This document shows positions 21,930 through 35,335 of a stretch of DNA of 64,000 bases, piece by piece. A program made the position numbers and the translations under genes. The DNA comes from Neodiprion pinetum (taxonomy: Eukaryota; Arthropoda; Insecta; Hymenoptera; Diprionidae): contig NC_060237.1 in the NCBI RefSeq assembly GCF_021155775.2, positions 19,304,970 through 19,368,969 of the forward strand, read 5' to 3'. Each line of letters begins with the position of its first letter. Position 1 is the stretch's first letter. The notes under the pieces were generated by a model, which did not search any database, had not been told where the DNA came from, and was given only the letters and a program-made list of their open reading frames with translations.

Positions 21930-24900
21930 ACTGCGATGGGTAAGAAGAGCGACGGTGCGCAGTGGAATATCGACTATCGGGGTGAAGCTTATCTTTTGGA
22001 AACATAAAATCACCCGCCCCCGCCCCTGGAATCAAATATCGATGCCGCGTTTTCCCGCGGTTTCCTCTGATTCAGCTTTCTCCGAACGATAGCAAATTCT
22101 AAGGAAATGAAACAAAAACAGCCGCGAAACGAAGAATCGTAAGAATTCAGAACCTACGATCCACGATAAATATGCAATTATTCAATCTAATCGATTTTTT
22201 TGAATAGAGCCTTTACCTTCAAATTTTTTGCCCATTCTTTTGTAAATTAAACGTATACAATTTTTTTTTTTTTTTTCACTTTTCTCATTTTTCGGGTACA
22301 AAATATATCTTCGGGTAGAGAGATAAGACAAAAAGCTGCGGAGAATACACGTTTTTTATTTTTACGTTTTCAGTCCTCTGTGTGCGAAGGACCATAAAAC
22401 AATTGTTTATATTTTATTGTGATAAAAAAATGTGTACACCTTGGACTACTTCCATTGATTTTTAAAGTGGGATGAAAACTGGGTCGTTATTTATTTAATT
22501 TAAGTATTCGGAGGAACTTAATATTTATACCGATTTAATTACGATCCCATTTTTATGACACTCTAAAAATTGCACGAAATATTCGAAAAACTGTATTTTT
22601 TCATTAAAAAAAAAAAGTAAAAACAATTGATTTTTTGTTCCTTCGCTTGCCCAGCACTAAAGATGTTTAAAAAACATATTTTTTCGCAGTTTCGGAGGGT
22701 CTAGCTGAAAATAGATTTCACATTCAAAAAGGTCGGGCTGTGTTACACGAAAAATACATTAGGTCATACATCTTTTCTGACGGTCGGAAATGCCAAAAAC
22801 GATAAGAGACAGTTTCAATTCGAAAACGTGACAAAAATTAACAAACGTGTTTTTCGTACATAGAGAGGCCAAATAATCGCAATCGATTCACACGCATGAT
22901 TTTTACATCTCACCGTCAGTTGACATTGGAATTGAAGCCAGGTCGAAATTTTCACCCCAAAAAGCTCACCGAGAGTTGGTGATTTTTTAATCAGTAGTAT
23001 GCAGGCGTCGATATTCTTCGCTTCTTGTCTTATTTCGCCTTTCTTCGCCCCTCGGGTCAACTTGACCAATTTGCTGATCGAACATCCACACCTCAAGTTT
23101 CCTGCTCCTCGATCATTTTTCTACCAAACGCCTCTCACACACTCAATATTTTACTGCTTGCTGGTCCGTGTCATTCTCCACGAGGAGGAGGCTGAGGCAT
23201 TGAACGGTCCATGAAAATCTCACGCTTCCGCTTTACCTACACGCCTTATAACATCTTGCTTTCATCCGAACTTTCGAATCTCCGTAATCCGGCTCCGACG
23301 AGCTTTTGGCGTTACGCCCGATTCGAAATCTTTCAGCTAGCTGCCAAGGTGAAATAGGATTGCGCTTCCGATTTCGCGAGCTGGCTACCGGCAAGTTTTA
23401 TGCACGTGTTTGCATCCCTGATCCCAAAAGGACGAAAAAGAAAAGTACACTCGGAGCTGTCGTGGTATCGATGGAAGCCAACGCGATAGGACAGAATAAT
23501 ATGAGAATTACCATTATTGATCTCTCTGACAACGTTATAGGTATAACGATTATTTATTCATGTATGAAGAATTTATCGGGTATAAAGCTTCTGGGTTACC
23601 GAAATTTTTAATGACATAATGTCGTAACTGCGATTATCGAAAAAAAATTTTCCACTTGGTTTCACGCCTAAAGTAAAATCTTACAGCACGGCCATCAATT
23701 ATTCATTACTCATTTCACAGATCATTATACATTCTGAATATGAACTGAGCAATTTTACTTCAAGTCTAAAAGCTCGACGCTTTTTTTTCAGAAACTAACC
23801 GACGAAAGTCAGGGTTCAAAATTCTATGGTGCTTTAAAACTATATCGGTGACCTACGCATTGCTACATCAAAAGGTACGGATATTACATACAAACGAATG
23901 ATATTGATCATCTCCGTCTCGATACATTTGTTACAAATCTACCTAGTCGTTTGACTAAAACGGTAGTATATCAAGCGGACAGACAGACACACATGACGCA
24001 TTTGGCGCACCGTGTCGTAAATCGATTCGATTTTCTCGCCCCAATACTTTCGAGGTTACCCCTTTAAAATGCGATACAACGTGAAATGCGCAAAAAATCC
24101 GACTTTAACACCACCGATATCCTTTTTCCTCGTTCAGTATTCCTCTATTGACCGAGTCCCCGGAAACTGATAATAACAATACCATAAATAATAATGATAA
24201 TAATAGTAATAACAACGACCAGAGCGTGTGTTGCGGAATTTATGTTTTACCGCAAAACGAGCGAATGTAGTTGTATTTATTATTATAGTATAAATATAGA
24301 AATAAGGACTGTTCGTTTTTCTAAAGAAAGTTCTGTTCTTGAGAATGAAAATAAACAGTTTGTCCGCTTTAGAAACGATAATCATCAACGGTGTCATGCG
24401 GCATGCATATATTATTTTAAAGGCTCGATCCTTAGTTAATGTTACGTTTACTAAATAGGTGTACCTAGAATTTCTTAAAACTGATTAAGGTCGTGTGAAA
24501 TTGGAATGTTCAACCATCGAGTCATCCGTAATAATAATCATCATTTTAAAGTGAAAAATGACTTTGTGCGACGAAAAAAAAAAGCATGAAAAATTTCACG
24601 GCAATCCGTTCAACTGTTGCATCATTAGACTTTGATAATTCAGTTTTCTGCAAAAGAAAAAAAATGTTCGTGGGAATTGAAAACACGCTTAAAAAAAGTT
24701 ATAGGTTTAACCATATTCCATCTCTTCAAATGATCTTAAGCTTTTACCTTCTGAAAAATTTATGAACATTTGGAGTGGAAGGAAAACTGAAATGAAGTGA
24801 GTAAATGTTGAAAAATCAAAGATATAAATCTTGGATGGTAAAACTTGAAAATTCGTTAATGTAGTGCGCATTTTTTCCGGCGAAAATCCACACAGTCAAA

Positions 24901-25316
24901 TACAAGAAAGAAAGTTCTTGAAATATTCAAGAAACAGGAGAAAATTCAGCAACAGTCGAGAAGATATTTGCACAAAAAAGTTTTATAGTTCTCGGGGCTA
25001 AATTTTCGGCAGTCAAGGCGTCAAATCCATCTAAAGTGAGTCTTTGCCGTCTGATCTGTGAAGAGAAAGACAATTTCCGAGCTGTGATTGCCGGCTTAAC
25101 TTGGAAGGACGTTGTAAGTCCTAAAAAGACCCAATAAGACCCACGCGAAACGACGCGAGAAGGTTTATCCGCCTGTTTCTTATTCTGTCCCAAATCGATC
25201 CAAATCTCTGTGAGAATTTCTGGTCTTCGTGCATTTTCGTTTTCCATTTTTTATGCGAACTTGCAGGCACCTTATAAAGACAACGTTTTGTTCTTTATTA
25301 GTCACTGTTCTTCAAA
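21930..25316. other. Unassigned DNA
   Basis: Mostly AT-rich, with T- and A-runs (22261-22276, 22606-22615). A moderately GC-rich part (23060-23480) has an open frame of about 100 codons without an ATG near its start. A TTTTTTTTCAG acceptor at 23790 followed by an 83-nt open stretch and AAG|GTACGG is another possible but unsupported exon. A (TAA/TAG)n-like run lies at 24186-24213. Confidence 0.4.
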
Positions 25317-25753
25317 CACTGAGAGAAATTTTTAGTTCCGGTTACCGCTCAGTCCTTGACTATTTTCATTTTTTACCACAATCGAAAAATATAGTTATAG
25401 GTACAAAATGAAAGTTAGTTTTCTAGCTGTTACCGGAAAGTCTAATATCCGTTACTATTATTTCTCATTACGATCACTGTTGCTATATTTTCTTGTAACT
25501 GTTGCGAAAATTCAATGCTTGTGCAACGATAAATTGTGATGCTAAAGCCTCGTTTAACTAAAAAAGTACAGAAAACCGAAAAAATTGGTTTTGCGTTGCA
25601 ATTACCAAAAAAGGATCGACGATAGCGCAAAATGGTTAGGCGTACCTCGTTTTTCGTAACTCCAACAATATTCAAACAGTTTTTTTTTTTTTTAACCATA
25701 CCTGTTTTACTGAATTTTTCTAGTTACTATAACAAATGAAATTTTTCTCAGTG
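25317..25753 (-). mobile_element. CACTG-ended MITE, copy B
   Basis: A 437-bp element starting CACTGAGAGAAATTTTTAG and ending TTTTTCTCAGTG, inverted relative to copies A and D. AA flanks both ends, consistent with a 2-bp target duplication. A longer T-run (25680-25693) near one end accounts for its extra length. No transposase. Confidence 0.92.
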
Positions 25754-28579
25754 AACGAGCCCTAATCCTCGCTAATTGCCAATCGTAATCAACGTTCGCG
25801 TCTAGTTTGGGTATCGCCATATTACGCATCCCGCATATGGCCATAATTGAAAACGTATCAAACGAAAAGAATAAGGTAAAATGTCTCATCCAGAAGCCGA
25901 AATTTCAACCGCACGAGTAGCGAGCTTTCCCCGAAATCGTTTCTCCATTTTCTCGAGTATTCGCTATTCCCCCTGCGGATTTCTCTTCCACGCACAAATC
26001 AAGTGCGTTCACCGTGCCCACTTTGCGTTGAACGAGCGTACATTGAAGGAGGGAATTGACGTCGCTTGTCTAGTTTTATTTTTATTTTCCCCACTTTCGC
26101 GTGCGATGAAAGTCCCAAGATTGTTACGAGAACTTCGAGTGTCAAAAAATTTCAAAGAGTTCTTCAATCGAATTTCAATGTATTTTCCATCAACCTGCAG
26201 TATCTGATAGAAAAGTTCGTGAAAAAAATGCAAGGAGCCTGAAGTATGTTATCAAAGAGTTTGAGCTTCTGTCTTCTGTTCTTGTAGAAAAAAAGAAACA
26301 AAGAATACCGTCCTTTCGATGCCTTTGAAGAAAAAGCAAAGTTACACTTATCGACGGAGACTTAGGACTATTGAAATTCGGAGACGAATATTGTCGAATC
26401 CACGGTATCGCAGACAGCGCAAAACTGAAAGCCGTCCAAGTGATGTATCATGACCCGTTTTTAAAGTCTAAAAGTCGGGCGGCATATTTTTTCAAGGTAA
26501 AAAAAAAAAACAAAAAGAAAACGTATCGTAAAACATTCTTGAAACGTCTTTTTGGCGTCATTCAGTATTCCGCACTCTGGGACTTTCCACGAAAATTTTA
26601 TAAATTTTTGTTCTTTTGAAATTGAATGAAAATTGAGAATCAGGAATCTTCGAACACTCTCGACGTCACGTGTGTTTCAAAGTGCACCGGAAAATGAAAA
26701 AATAAAACGAAATTACGTGTTATACAAAGAAGTTGCCGAGAGAGCAGCGCAAAGTCTTATATACGGAAGTGACTTCACGCAGCCCGGAAATTGACGAAGT
26801 GCATTAACATAAATTTCACTCTGCCTGCAAGCAGAGAAAATATCCTGGCCACTTTCACATATTTGTATCTGCTCTCCGTCTGGCCCAATCACGACGATAT
26901 ACGTGACATCTATATGTATACGTTTACCCGCTGAACAAAGCACTAAAATTTAGTGATGACGATAGGTTCGTTATTGCAAAGCTCTCTTGGCGTACGACGT
27001 ATTATATCCCATCGTTATCATTTTCTTTTTAATTTCCTTCCCTTCCCATATTTCGCTCAGTTTTATTTCTATCTTTTCTTCCTGTTATCCTCATCTACAC
27101 GTATGCATGCGGCACCTGCGCACATGCACATCGACCCTCCTCGCTCAGGATTCTGTTGTTCTAACAATTCCCCCCCTCCGTGTTAGTCGTGTTTTTTCAC
27201 CTCTTTTTATCCCGTTTCTTTGTTTCCACCCTCTCTCCCTGGCCCTTTGTTTCCTTCTGACCCTCGGCGCGAATGCGTTACCTCTAACCAAACTCCGTCT
27301 ACATTTTCTCACGTTGAAGGCCCTGATGTATCAATCTTCGAACCCTTGGCGAACCGGCCAAGATAAAGCTAGTTTTACCTGGTACCTATATCACAGAGCT
27401 GGACTTCAGATCCTATTTACTTAATTGTCAGCGATGTTGAGTTATGAGAATACGCAAGCTCAAGTCGGTACTGGTTAAATCGAGCCCTTTGCTTCCCTCT
27501 CTTTTTCAAATATTTACAGGTACTCGTAGTCAGTGGATTATTATACGAACACGTTCCTCTCTACGCAGCTCGCGTCGTTCATCAATTCTTATGTATAGTA
27601 CAATATAATATTCTTCTGCAGCTCGATACTATTGTTGGAATATACGTGTGCAGGGATTCCATTTGCGAGTGAAGGCGGGAGAGGGAAAAGGCGGAATGAA
27701 ACCAGACTGCGAGCCGAGATATTCCGATAACAACGCGTCTGGCTGGAAATAAAAAAAAAAACAGGATAACTTGATAGTTAGGAAAAGTAAAATAATTCAA
27801 TGGTAACGGTATCAGTCATTAATACTCTGCTTCGTACTGGTTCGCGGTAAAAAAGAAAACCATACCTGAACCTTTAGTTCAACTTATAACTTTCCATGCT
27901 CACTATGCCGATACATACTCGAAAAATAATCAAGTGAAAAAACTGAAGACACAATTTTCAAGTATCTAATAGTCGGTGAATCATTTCTCATGCCAACCTT
28001 GCCACGGTCAGTGATGAACTTGTCCCGCATCTGGTTACAGCGATATACAGAGCCACTTGTTGGCAAGATGTCGTTACGGTCTAAGTGCCATCTTCTTCTT
28101 CCTGCACAACTTGACAACTGTGCTAATAGGAGCACCGAGTGCCAGGGTTCACTGAAAAACGAAAAAAAAAAAAAAAAAATAGACCTACCGAGTGAAAAAG
28201 AGTTCAGAGTCCGTGAAATTTATTCTGGTTCACCAATTAATGATCACGACTTTGTCAAGTCGTATTTTTCCTCGTCGTTCATGGGATTGAAGTTCGTAAC
28301 GTTGATGTGACGATGCGTTTTTTAAAGACTCATTATTTTATAATTACTTTAGGATTGTCTGAAATTCCGTGAACCCTAATTAGTATTAACGTAGTTATAT
28401 TTGAGAAAGTAAACTGCATCTTCGAAGTTGTATACCATAGTTGCAAAGCAGTGATTTTTCATTCACCGTTACGTTGTTACGTTAACGTTACATCACTGAA
28501 AGAACAATACAGTGAAAAATGTCCTCGACCTCCATTTAAGGTCAAGTTAATCATTAAAACCGTCATAGTGGTGATAAAA
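25754..28579. other. Unassigned DNA with a pyrimidine-rich island
   Basis: No supportable gene. 27010-27260 is strongly C/T-rich on the plus strand and open in two frames for compositional reasons. A-runs occur at 26502-26511 and 28163-28180. Confidence 0.45.
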
Positions 28580-28723
28580 ATGGTTAAACTATATCCAGCA
28601 ATAACTCCATTGGACTTTGAAGAAGAAACTAATAGTGAAGCGACTGCTGCTACTCAAACCTACAGACGTTTTGAATTTTCATACCGTGTGCAACAGTTCT
28701 ATTTACCATCTAAATACGAATGA
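28580..28723 (+). CDS. Small ORF with good start context, 47 aa
   Basis: GATAAAAATGG gives a near-ideal insect initiation context at 28580. The 47-codon frame ends with TGA at 28721-28723. The peptide begins MVKLYPAITPLDFEEE; it is acidic in the middle and ends in an aromatic- and basic-rich segment (YRRFEFSYRVQQFYLP). The same frame is open for a further 43 codons upstream. I recognise no family; candidates are a micropeptide, an exon fragment or chance. No promoter or splice evidence supports it. Confidence 0.22.
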   Translation: MVKLYPAITPLDFEEETNSEATAATQTYRRFEFSYRVQQFYLPSKYE

Positions 28724-31054
28724 AGACTGCGCTTCATCGAGGTATCCAAGTTCACCAAACCTAACCAACCTCAACCAAAAAGGAATTTGACACGTCTGAC
28801 AACACGCGTCGTTATCCTTAGACGCAAATCGCTCGGCCCTGCAGCAACGTCGTTTTATAAACGGGAGTAAAAACCTGCAAAGTCGTTGTCTTTTATCATG
28901 GTTTAGAAGTCATCGGAGTCCGAAACCTTCCCGCAGGCAGGTTGGTCTGAAAATTTAGAAACGTGGCTTCTTGGTGTAACAATGATCTCGCGCCTGAGTT
29001 TCTCCTCAGGCCCCGCGTCACTCTGGCGAATGCCATACATTCAATACCCTCCCAGTGGTACCACCATCCCCCCGATATATGCTCCGAATATATTATCGCC
29101 CCTTCGCCTTTTTTCGTACTCTTTGTTTTCCTCGCTCTCCCTCGGCTCCCTCTCCCTGTCTCTCTCTCTCTCACTCTTTCTCCCTCTCGCTCCTCTTCCC
29201 TTTCTTTCGCACATCATTCGAGCTCTTTGTTTTCTTCCGTTTTTTAACCACTCGCCCGCCCGCCATCAAGAACCTCACCAGACAAGCACATCAATCTTCT
29301 TAGCTGGATGAATATAGAAGCAACCACCGAAGTCGGAGACCATGAGCTCGCTGAGTTGGGGGAAAAAGAGGTTCACCAACTATTTACTCTCGGTTTTTGC
29401 TCACTCGTAAACAGTGTCTGTAAATCCTTCGGGGGAAACATGGATGATCGGCCCCCATCAAGGTACGGGCAAAGGCTGCATCATCCACATTTACCCGGAA
29501 TAAAGGTTGAAGAGGTATTACGTATACATATTTACCTTTGGAGGAACGATTTTCACGGGCCGACGAGTCTCGGGAGAGCTTTTCATTTATTTATTTATTT
29601 TTTTCTGTTTTTCATAACGCAGTATCTACTTCTTCTCAACTTTTTCTCGTACTCTTCTTTCGAAAGAGTTTACTACTCTTTTTAAGTGTACATATCCAGG
29701 GTGAAAGTCGGAATCCTTTAAACGTCGTATTTCTCATAGCTTCGGGCAGTCAAAGTAAAGGCGTCTGTTGTTACATTATGCTTCAGCAATACAGCTACGC
29801 AGTGTTAGTCGAAAGCCTTTGAAATCCAATATTAAAATTATCTCTAGACTCGGAAAAAATTTTCATTCGAATCAGCGACTTCTTTGTACTCACGTTCAAC
29901 GTACATTCAACATATTTGATCAAAAACTAATTATTCAACGAGTAGAGTCGAAAGAAGAACGGCTTAAGTTATCCAACGGAATTTTGCACCCAGCTCAATG
30001 ACGATTAAATTCTGTATCAGCGTGCTTTGGAATTCCCAACTAATTTATCCAAGTCAACTCATGATCAGTGCAACGGGAATCAGTCAACTCTCAACGTGAT
30101 CGTTGTAGAAGACTTGAACCTCCGAGTCAGCGAATCCAGTGGCTTATTATAAAATGCGAAGTCTCATAAAGGAACCGTCAGTGTCCAAACAGCTGTTGTC
30201 TAATGTTGACGAGATTATGAGACTGCACAGACGTCACGAAATCCATTTATTAAATAATTCATGTTTGACGAACCGCAGCCATTCGTTGAAAAAAATCCAT
30301 CCCGTGCACAGCTTGACCCATTTCTCAGCTTTGCCGACTTCGTCGCATAAGCCGGGAAGGATTTGCAAACTGTCTTGCATGGTTCTTCATTTATCGGAAA
30401 ATTGGTGCTGTAATATTCAGATAAACTTCTGACGCTGAATTTATGCTCGAGAGATCATCCTCTGGGGACTAAGAGTGACGTTGGATGAGAAAGCTAGGAG
30501 AGTAGGGAAGACGTCAGGTTGCATAACATCCAACGTCCGACGTTCTTGTCAGTCGCAGCATGTCTGGTGCAATAGTTGGGTAAGGTTGAAAACGTGGGTG
30601 CAAAAGCCGTTCCCACACGCTTTGATCACCTACGAGATCCATAAAAGTCAACCTTCACTTTGGTCCCCATGTTTTATACTGTCACCGCCACATTTTCTCT
30701 GTCCGTGGTTATAATCTCTTCGCGAGATGATAGTTACCCTTATTTTTACATAAGGATATTGATTCTGCGACAACTGATTTTTCTCCCTAGTCGAGGGAGA
30801 CGATAGTGAGAAAGAAGGACGATATTGTTTTGAGAATTCGAGGTTGTGTAAAGAATGCTCGCAGGTGCCGCGTGGATAAATAATCAGGTACACTTTGTTA
30901 ACAATTTCACAATAATCTCTTATTATAGCATTAGCACGAATACATCTTCAATTCAGCGAGGTTCACAAGTAACAGGAAAAGAGGAAGAGACAGACGGTAC
31001 ATGTGCATCAGTTTCATTGGCTTAACACAAGTAACGCTGTACACAGCGAATACC
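28724..31054. other. Unassigned DNA with a pyrimidine-rich island
   Basis: 29090-29260 is C/T-rich on the plus strand, including a CTCTCTCTCTCTC run (29158-29171). Open frames of 90-125 codons around it look compositional. Nothing else is supportable. Confidence 0.45.
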
Positions 31055-31069
31055 AACGCCCCCTGTTGG
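31055..31069 (-). promoter_or_regulatory. CTCF-like motif
   Basis: Read on the minus strand the site is CCAACAGGGGGCGTT, matching the 15-bp CTCF core consensus CCASYAGRKGGCRSY at 13 positions. CTCF binds comparable cores in insects and vertebrates. A single motif match is weak evidence; two poorer core matches occur in the window at 1416 and 4826, near the chance rate. The CpG-rich promoter-like stretch lies 300-420 bp away. Confidence 0.25.
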
Positions 31070-31312
31070 TCAGGTTTAACGTCTGTAATGTAGGAAACTA
31101 CAGAGGTTAAAGTATCGCAACTGGATAGCAGTTTTGAGAACTATGGTACAACTTTTTTATTTTCTTCTTGGCCTGGTGTGTTACTCGTAAATGTCCCTCA
31201 ATGTCCCTACGAATTTGACCTGAAAAATAATTCAGATGAAATTCTGATGAAATTTTCAAATTTGTAAAACATCGCGGAGGCTCCATTTTTCTTTTTCTCT
31301 GCTTAATCGTCC

Positions 31313-31363
31313 TTAAATTCGGTTTATCGTCGCGTCGAGCGCCGCGGTGATTGGAGACGCCAT
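31313..31363 (-). CDS. Very short ORF (16 aa) in a CpG-rich stretch
   Basis: The minus-strand ATG at 31363 (AGATATGGCG) gives MASPITAALDATINRI and then TAA. It lies about 75 nt downstream of the initiator-like site described at 31437-31475. At this length it could be an upstream ORF, a micropeptide or chance. GC- and CpG-rich codons contrast with the flanks. Confidence 0.12.
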   Translation of the reverse strand: MASPITAALDATINRI

Positions 31364-31436
31364 ATCTGACAGGCGGTGAGCTAAGTGACAGAGGTGAACC
31401 GAAGGGTTTAAAAATTTGTGGAGACTAGCAGGTGCG

Positions 31437-31475
31437 TCTGAAGCGCCGGCGTCGAAGGACGGCGGAGTTTATATA
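31437..31475 (-). promoter_or_regulatory. Promoter-like CpG-rich stretch with TATATAAA
   Basis: The minus strand carries TATATAAA (31475 to 31468), then a CpG-rich segment with an initiator-like TTCAGAC (A at 31439). The 36-bp spacing is slightly longer than the ideal 30-32. The whole segment 31320-31480 is visibly richer in CpG than its flanks. The plus strand has a reciprocal TTTATATAG, so direction is uncertain. Confidence 0.22.
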
Positions 31476-31499
31476 GGATCCGAAAATCATTGAGGCCAT

Positions 31500-34400
31500 A
31501 AAAGCGAATTCCTGTTGTACCAGGTGTTCGGTCGTATTTATCGCCATGGTAGAATTTTCCACAAGGGAAACGGGACAAGGGCTGATGGTGCTGTATAGTG
31601 ACTCATAACTTCGAGTCGTCGATTATCGAACGGTTCACTGCGTAATTGAAATCGTTTCCTTGAAACTTTCGAGGGTGGGATTGGCTTGTAAACTGTACTT
31701 TTTACAAAAAGAAAACTAACTCATTTTACTAGAACTTGCTAATGGTTTTCCCGATCGCTTTATATTAGTTTGGCGTTCACAATGTCCCTGGTTCATTTTA
31801 CCTCCGCTGATGTGTGCATAAGGATTAAATTCTTGCCCACAGCTCGCAGTCTTCCCTTCGCCTTTTTCCGCACAAGTGGTACATTACGAAACTTCTCTGT
31901 AACACCACATTATGCCTATGTATAACTGTGAACTTGATTCACCCACTATATCACTCACTATACGTGGAGCATTCCAGATATTTTTGTAAATATTAGCTAT
32001 TAACTAAGAAAAAAAAAATACGGGAATATGATTTTATGAAAATTGATATTTTTCTTAATCTTGAACTTTTGAAACATTCCTCACTAATGAACGTAAAATC
32101 TGCAAATGACAAACCTGCCGTGTTCCACGTTTACTGGTAATTTAAGGGAAAATTTGGGGAGATTTGTAAAAAAAAAAATGCGCCGTAATCGATTCCGATC
32201 AAATTTCCACACAACATTCGACATTAGGAGACAAAAATTTTAAGACCAGAATGGATATGCCCAGAGTTCTAGTTTCGGAGTTAAGAATATTTAAATAATC
32301 CGTTATTAAATAATGATTTGCTTTCTTTCAAGTCAAATCTTACTTATGGATGGATGAGTTTTTGATTTTCAGGTGACAAAACTGTGTGAAAAAAACAGAT
32401 TAAAAATCTTCATTACATCCCCCCTTAAACTACGAGTAAACGAAATTTGCAGAAATGTCTCCTTTACGGTGATAATACGATATGGCAATTTTTGAAAAAA
32501 ATTCGCCGTCATGAGTTTCGTTCGTTGGTTGAAATGAGCTGAAATGCCACATATTAAACACGCAATTCGGGACCACATCAAACATTAACCCCCAGGTTTA
32601 CCCGGGCATGAGATACGATGTGTAAACATTTTCCACGCATGTTCACCGCGCACTAAATACTGAGCCCATTAGCTAATAATAGTCAGATTTTAAGGGCAAC
32701 CTCACCATTATGTGTATGCCAAACTCGCAACTTAATTAGCCAATGTCAACAGCGCCGAATGGCGTAAAAACAGTTTTAAAAATTTGGAAACATTATCGAC
32801 AACGAAAATTATGCGTAAAATAGTATACATATCGTTCTATCAAAACTTGTAGCTAAAACTAAATATTGTGAAATTTTGGTTAACAAATAGTGATACCTAT
32901 ACAACCTATGGCCAAAAGCTCGGTTTACTTTGGTTGAAATTGTCGAGGGAATATTTACTGAATCGATATTGGACAGCCGTACCTTGAATTTGCGTGAAAT
33001 TTCGCATTTCGCTGGAGTCTCACCGAATGCACAACAGCCGCGAAAATTCCACTACGCGTGTAATCGATGATATTTGTAACAGTTTCAAATCGCCCTGGAC
33101 AGCGGTAATAATTTCCAGGGACTTTTACTACAACGCTCTAGAGAAGGATGAAGATTTTTGAAAAATTTTCGGAGACTCGGAACTTATCTCTTTATTTATA
33201 TTCTTGCATTTTTGTGTATCTCTTCTTGTTTGTTCTTCACCAATGCCGCCTCGTTTACTCCCCCTGAAACCACTGAAGGCTTTCATTCCGGGAAAAAAAG
33301 AAAAATTAACCTGTACTTCAAAGGCGCAAACATTTGAACTTCGGTTTTCACCGCCAGGCATCGGTCGTACGAATTTACCTGTGTCTGTAAATATTTTGAG
33401 TCTGTGATACATAGAGTATTGACGATTAGGTGTATATAAGTATATACAGGCACAACTCGAGGGTTGATTTTTGATTACAGTCACGAGGAAAAGCTCGTAT
33501 TTTGTTGAATCGATAAATGCGTTTACAATCCTTCGTTTCACGGTATCGGGATTTCTTTCCTCCCTTCCTGTCTCACTTTCTCTATTTCCACTTATTTGAT
33601 TTCATCGTATCCTTTTGACACCGCGAAATTGGTTCCATTCGTAATAAGAACGATATTCTTTCCTTATACGGATCGCTGATAGATGTATCGTGTATACGAA
33701 AGATCTACGAAGCGTAATTACCAATGTTATTTTTTTCTATTGCCCTTTCGGCAACAATAATTTACACAAATATATGTATAACGGAGATTCGTCCTTTATG
33801 CATCGACCATTGTACGATGTTACTTTTGTACTTTAGTACGTCAAAGACGTGACCAGCAATTTGTTGTTGTTTGTTTTTTTTCAAGTTTCAAGTAAATCTC
33901 AAAGCTAAGATATCAAAGCGCTCGAGTTTCACTTCCAACGACTGCTAGCTCCCCGTTTTGAATAGGTATACTTTCATTCGCAGTATAATATGTCTAAGAG
34001 CAACACGGCTGTGAGATTCGGACTCGCTGTGTGATCTTTAAGAAAAGTCAACGGAGGGTGTAACTACTACGGGTACGCACCTACATACATATCACATATA
34101 TATACGAGTTTCAACATCAATCCGAGAAAATATCGGTACATATTATGGGGCTAATTAAAACTTTTCCGCTTTTGTATAATATAACAGCAATTACTTTGTA
34201 CTTGTGCAGAATCAAGCTCGTTATTCAAATTGCTCAGTGGCTATGGTGTAAAGATTACGGTACAATCTTTGTTGCCGCCAACTGAATTCTCAACAGCTGC
34301 TCGCAGTGCTTATACAACCTCGAACAGAATATCCACCGTTTTTTATTTGAATAATTATTATCATAATTATCCTGCAGTATGGGATTCTATAGGTATAGAT

Positions 34401-34905
34401 TATACCGATTAATGCACTTCTCCGTGAGGACCAAAAGTTTCACTAACTATAAGTTGAAGTTGCTACTCTTTAGAACTCGTATTATAGTTTCCGCTGGGAA
34501 ATCGTGGAATTAAATTATAAATATTCCTATATCTTCAACTGCGACAATGTTTTAATCATTCATTTTTTCTCTTCGATCACTGAAGCGATTGTCATCATTT
34601 ATTTGCAAGCTAAAGACGCCGTGTTGTATCCGATGAAAATAATCGGTCTACAGTCTGGAAGAAATCCATCGGCTAACCCGCATTACGAGTATGAAAGAAA
34701 AGGTATTATCTTCATTTAACGCATCCGACAACCCTTGTGTATCGATAGCCCTCGTCTCCAGACGCGTGAGGGTAAAGTGCAAGCACAGATTTGTGTGTAT
34801 CGACCAATGATTTTGACAAACAGTATAAGAAATCACTTGGGTGAACACGCTGAACGGATTTACCCCACCATCCCTCCGCACTCCATGCAGGAGTTATCGA
34901 ACATG
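31500..34905. other. Unassigned DNA
   Basis: Mostly AT-rich. A frame at 33240-33407 is open on both strands with splice-like ACAG|GTAAAT on the minus strand, but nothing decides between coding and chance. No repeats of note. Confidence 0.45.
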
Positions 34906-35335
34906 CACTGAGAAAAATTTTTAACTCCGGTTATCAGTCTCAGTCTTTGACTATTTTCATTTTTCATCACAATCGAGAAAATATAGTTCTAGGTAGAAAA
35001 TGAAAATTAGTTTTCTAGCTGTTACCGAAAAGTCTAGTATCCGTTACTATTCTTTCTCATTACGATCACTGTTACTATATTTTCTTGCAACTGATGCGAA
35101 AATTTAATGCTTGTGCGACGATAAATTGACGTTGAAGCCTTGTTTAACTAAAAAAGTAGAGTAAACCGAAGAAACTGATTTTCCGTTACAATTACCAAAA
35201 AGGATCGGGGATAGCGCAAAATGGTTACGCGTACCTCGTTTTTCGTAACTCCAACAATATTCAAACAGTTTTTTTAACGATACATGTTTTACTGAATTTT
35301 TCTAGTCACTGTAGCAAATGAAATTTTTCTCAGTG
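34906..35335 (-). mobile_element. CACTG-ended MITE, copy C
   Basis: A 430-bp element starting CACTGAGAAAAATTTTTAAC and ending TTTTTCTCAGTG, with TG immediately outside both ends (34904-34905 and 35336-35337). Same orientation as copy B and closely similar throughout. No coding capacity. Confidence 0.93.

Noticed and set aside
23791..23873. 83-nt open segment between TTTTTTTTCAG and AAG|GTACGG
   Set aside because: Poly-T plus AG sites are frequent in this AT-rich DNA, and nothing else supports an exon.
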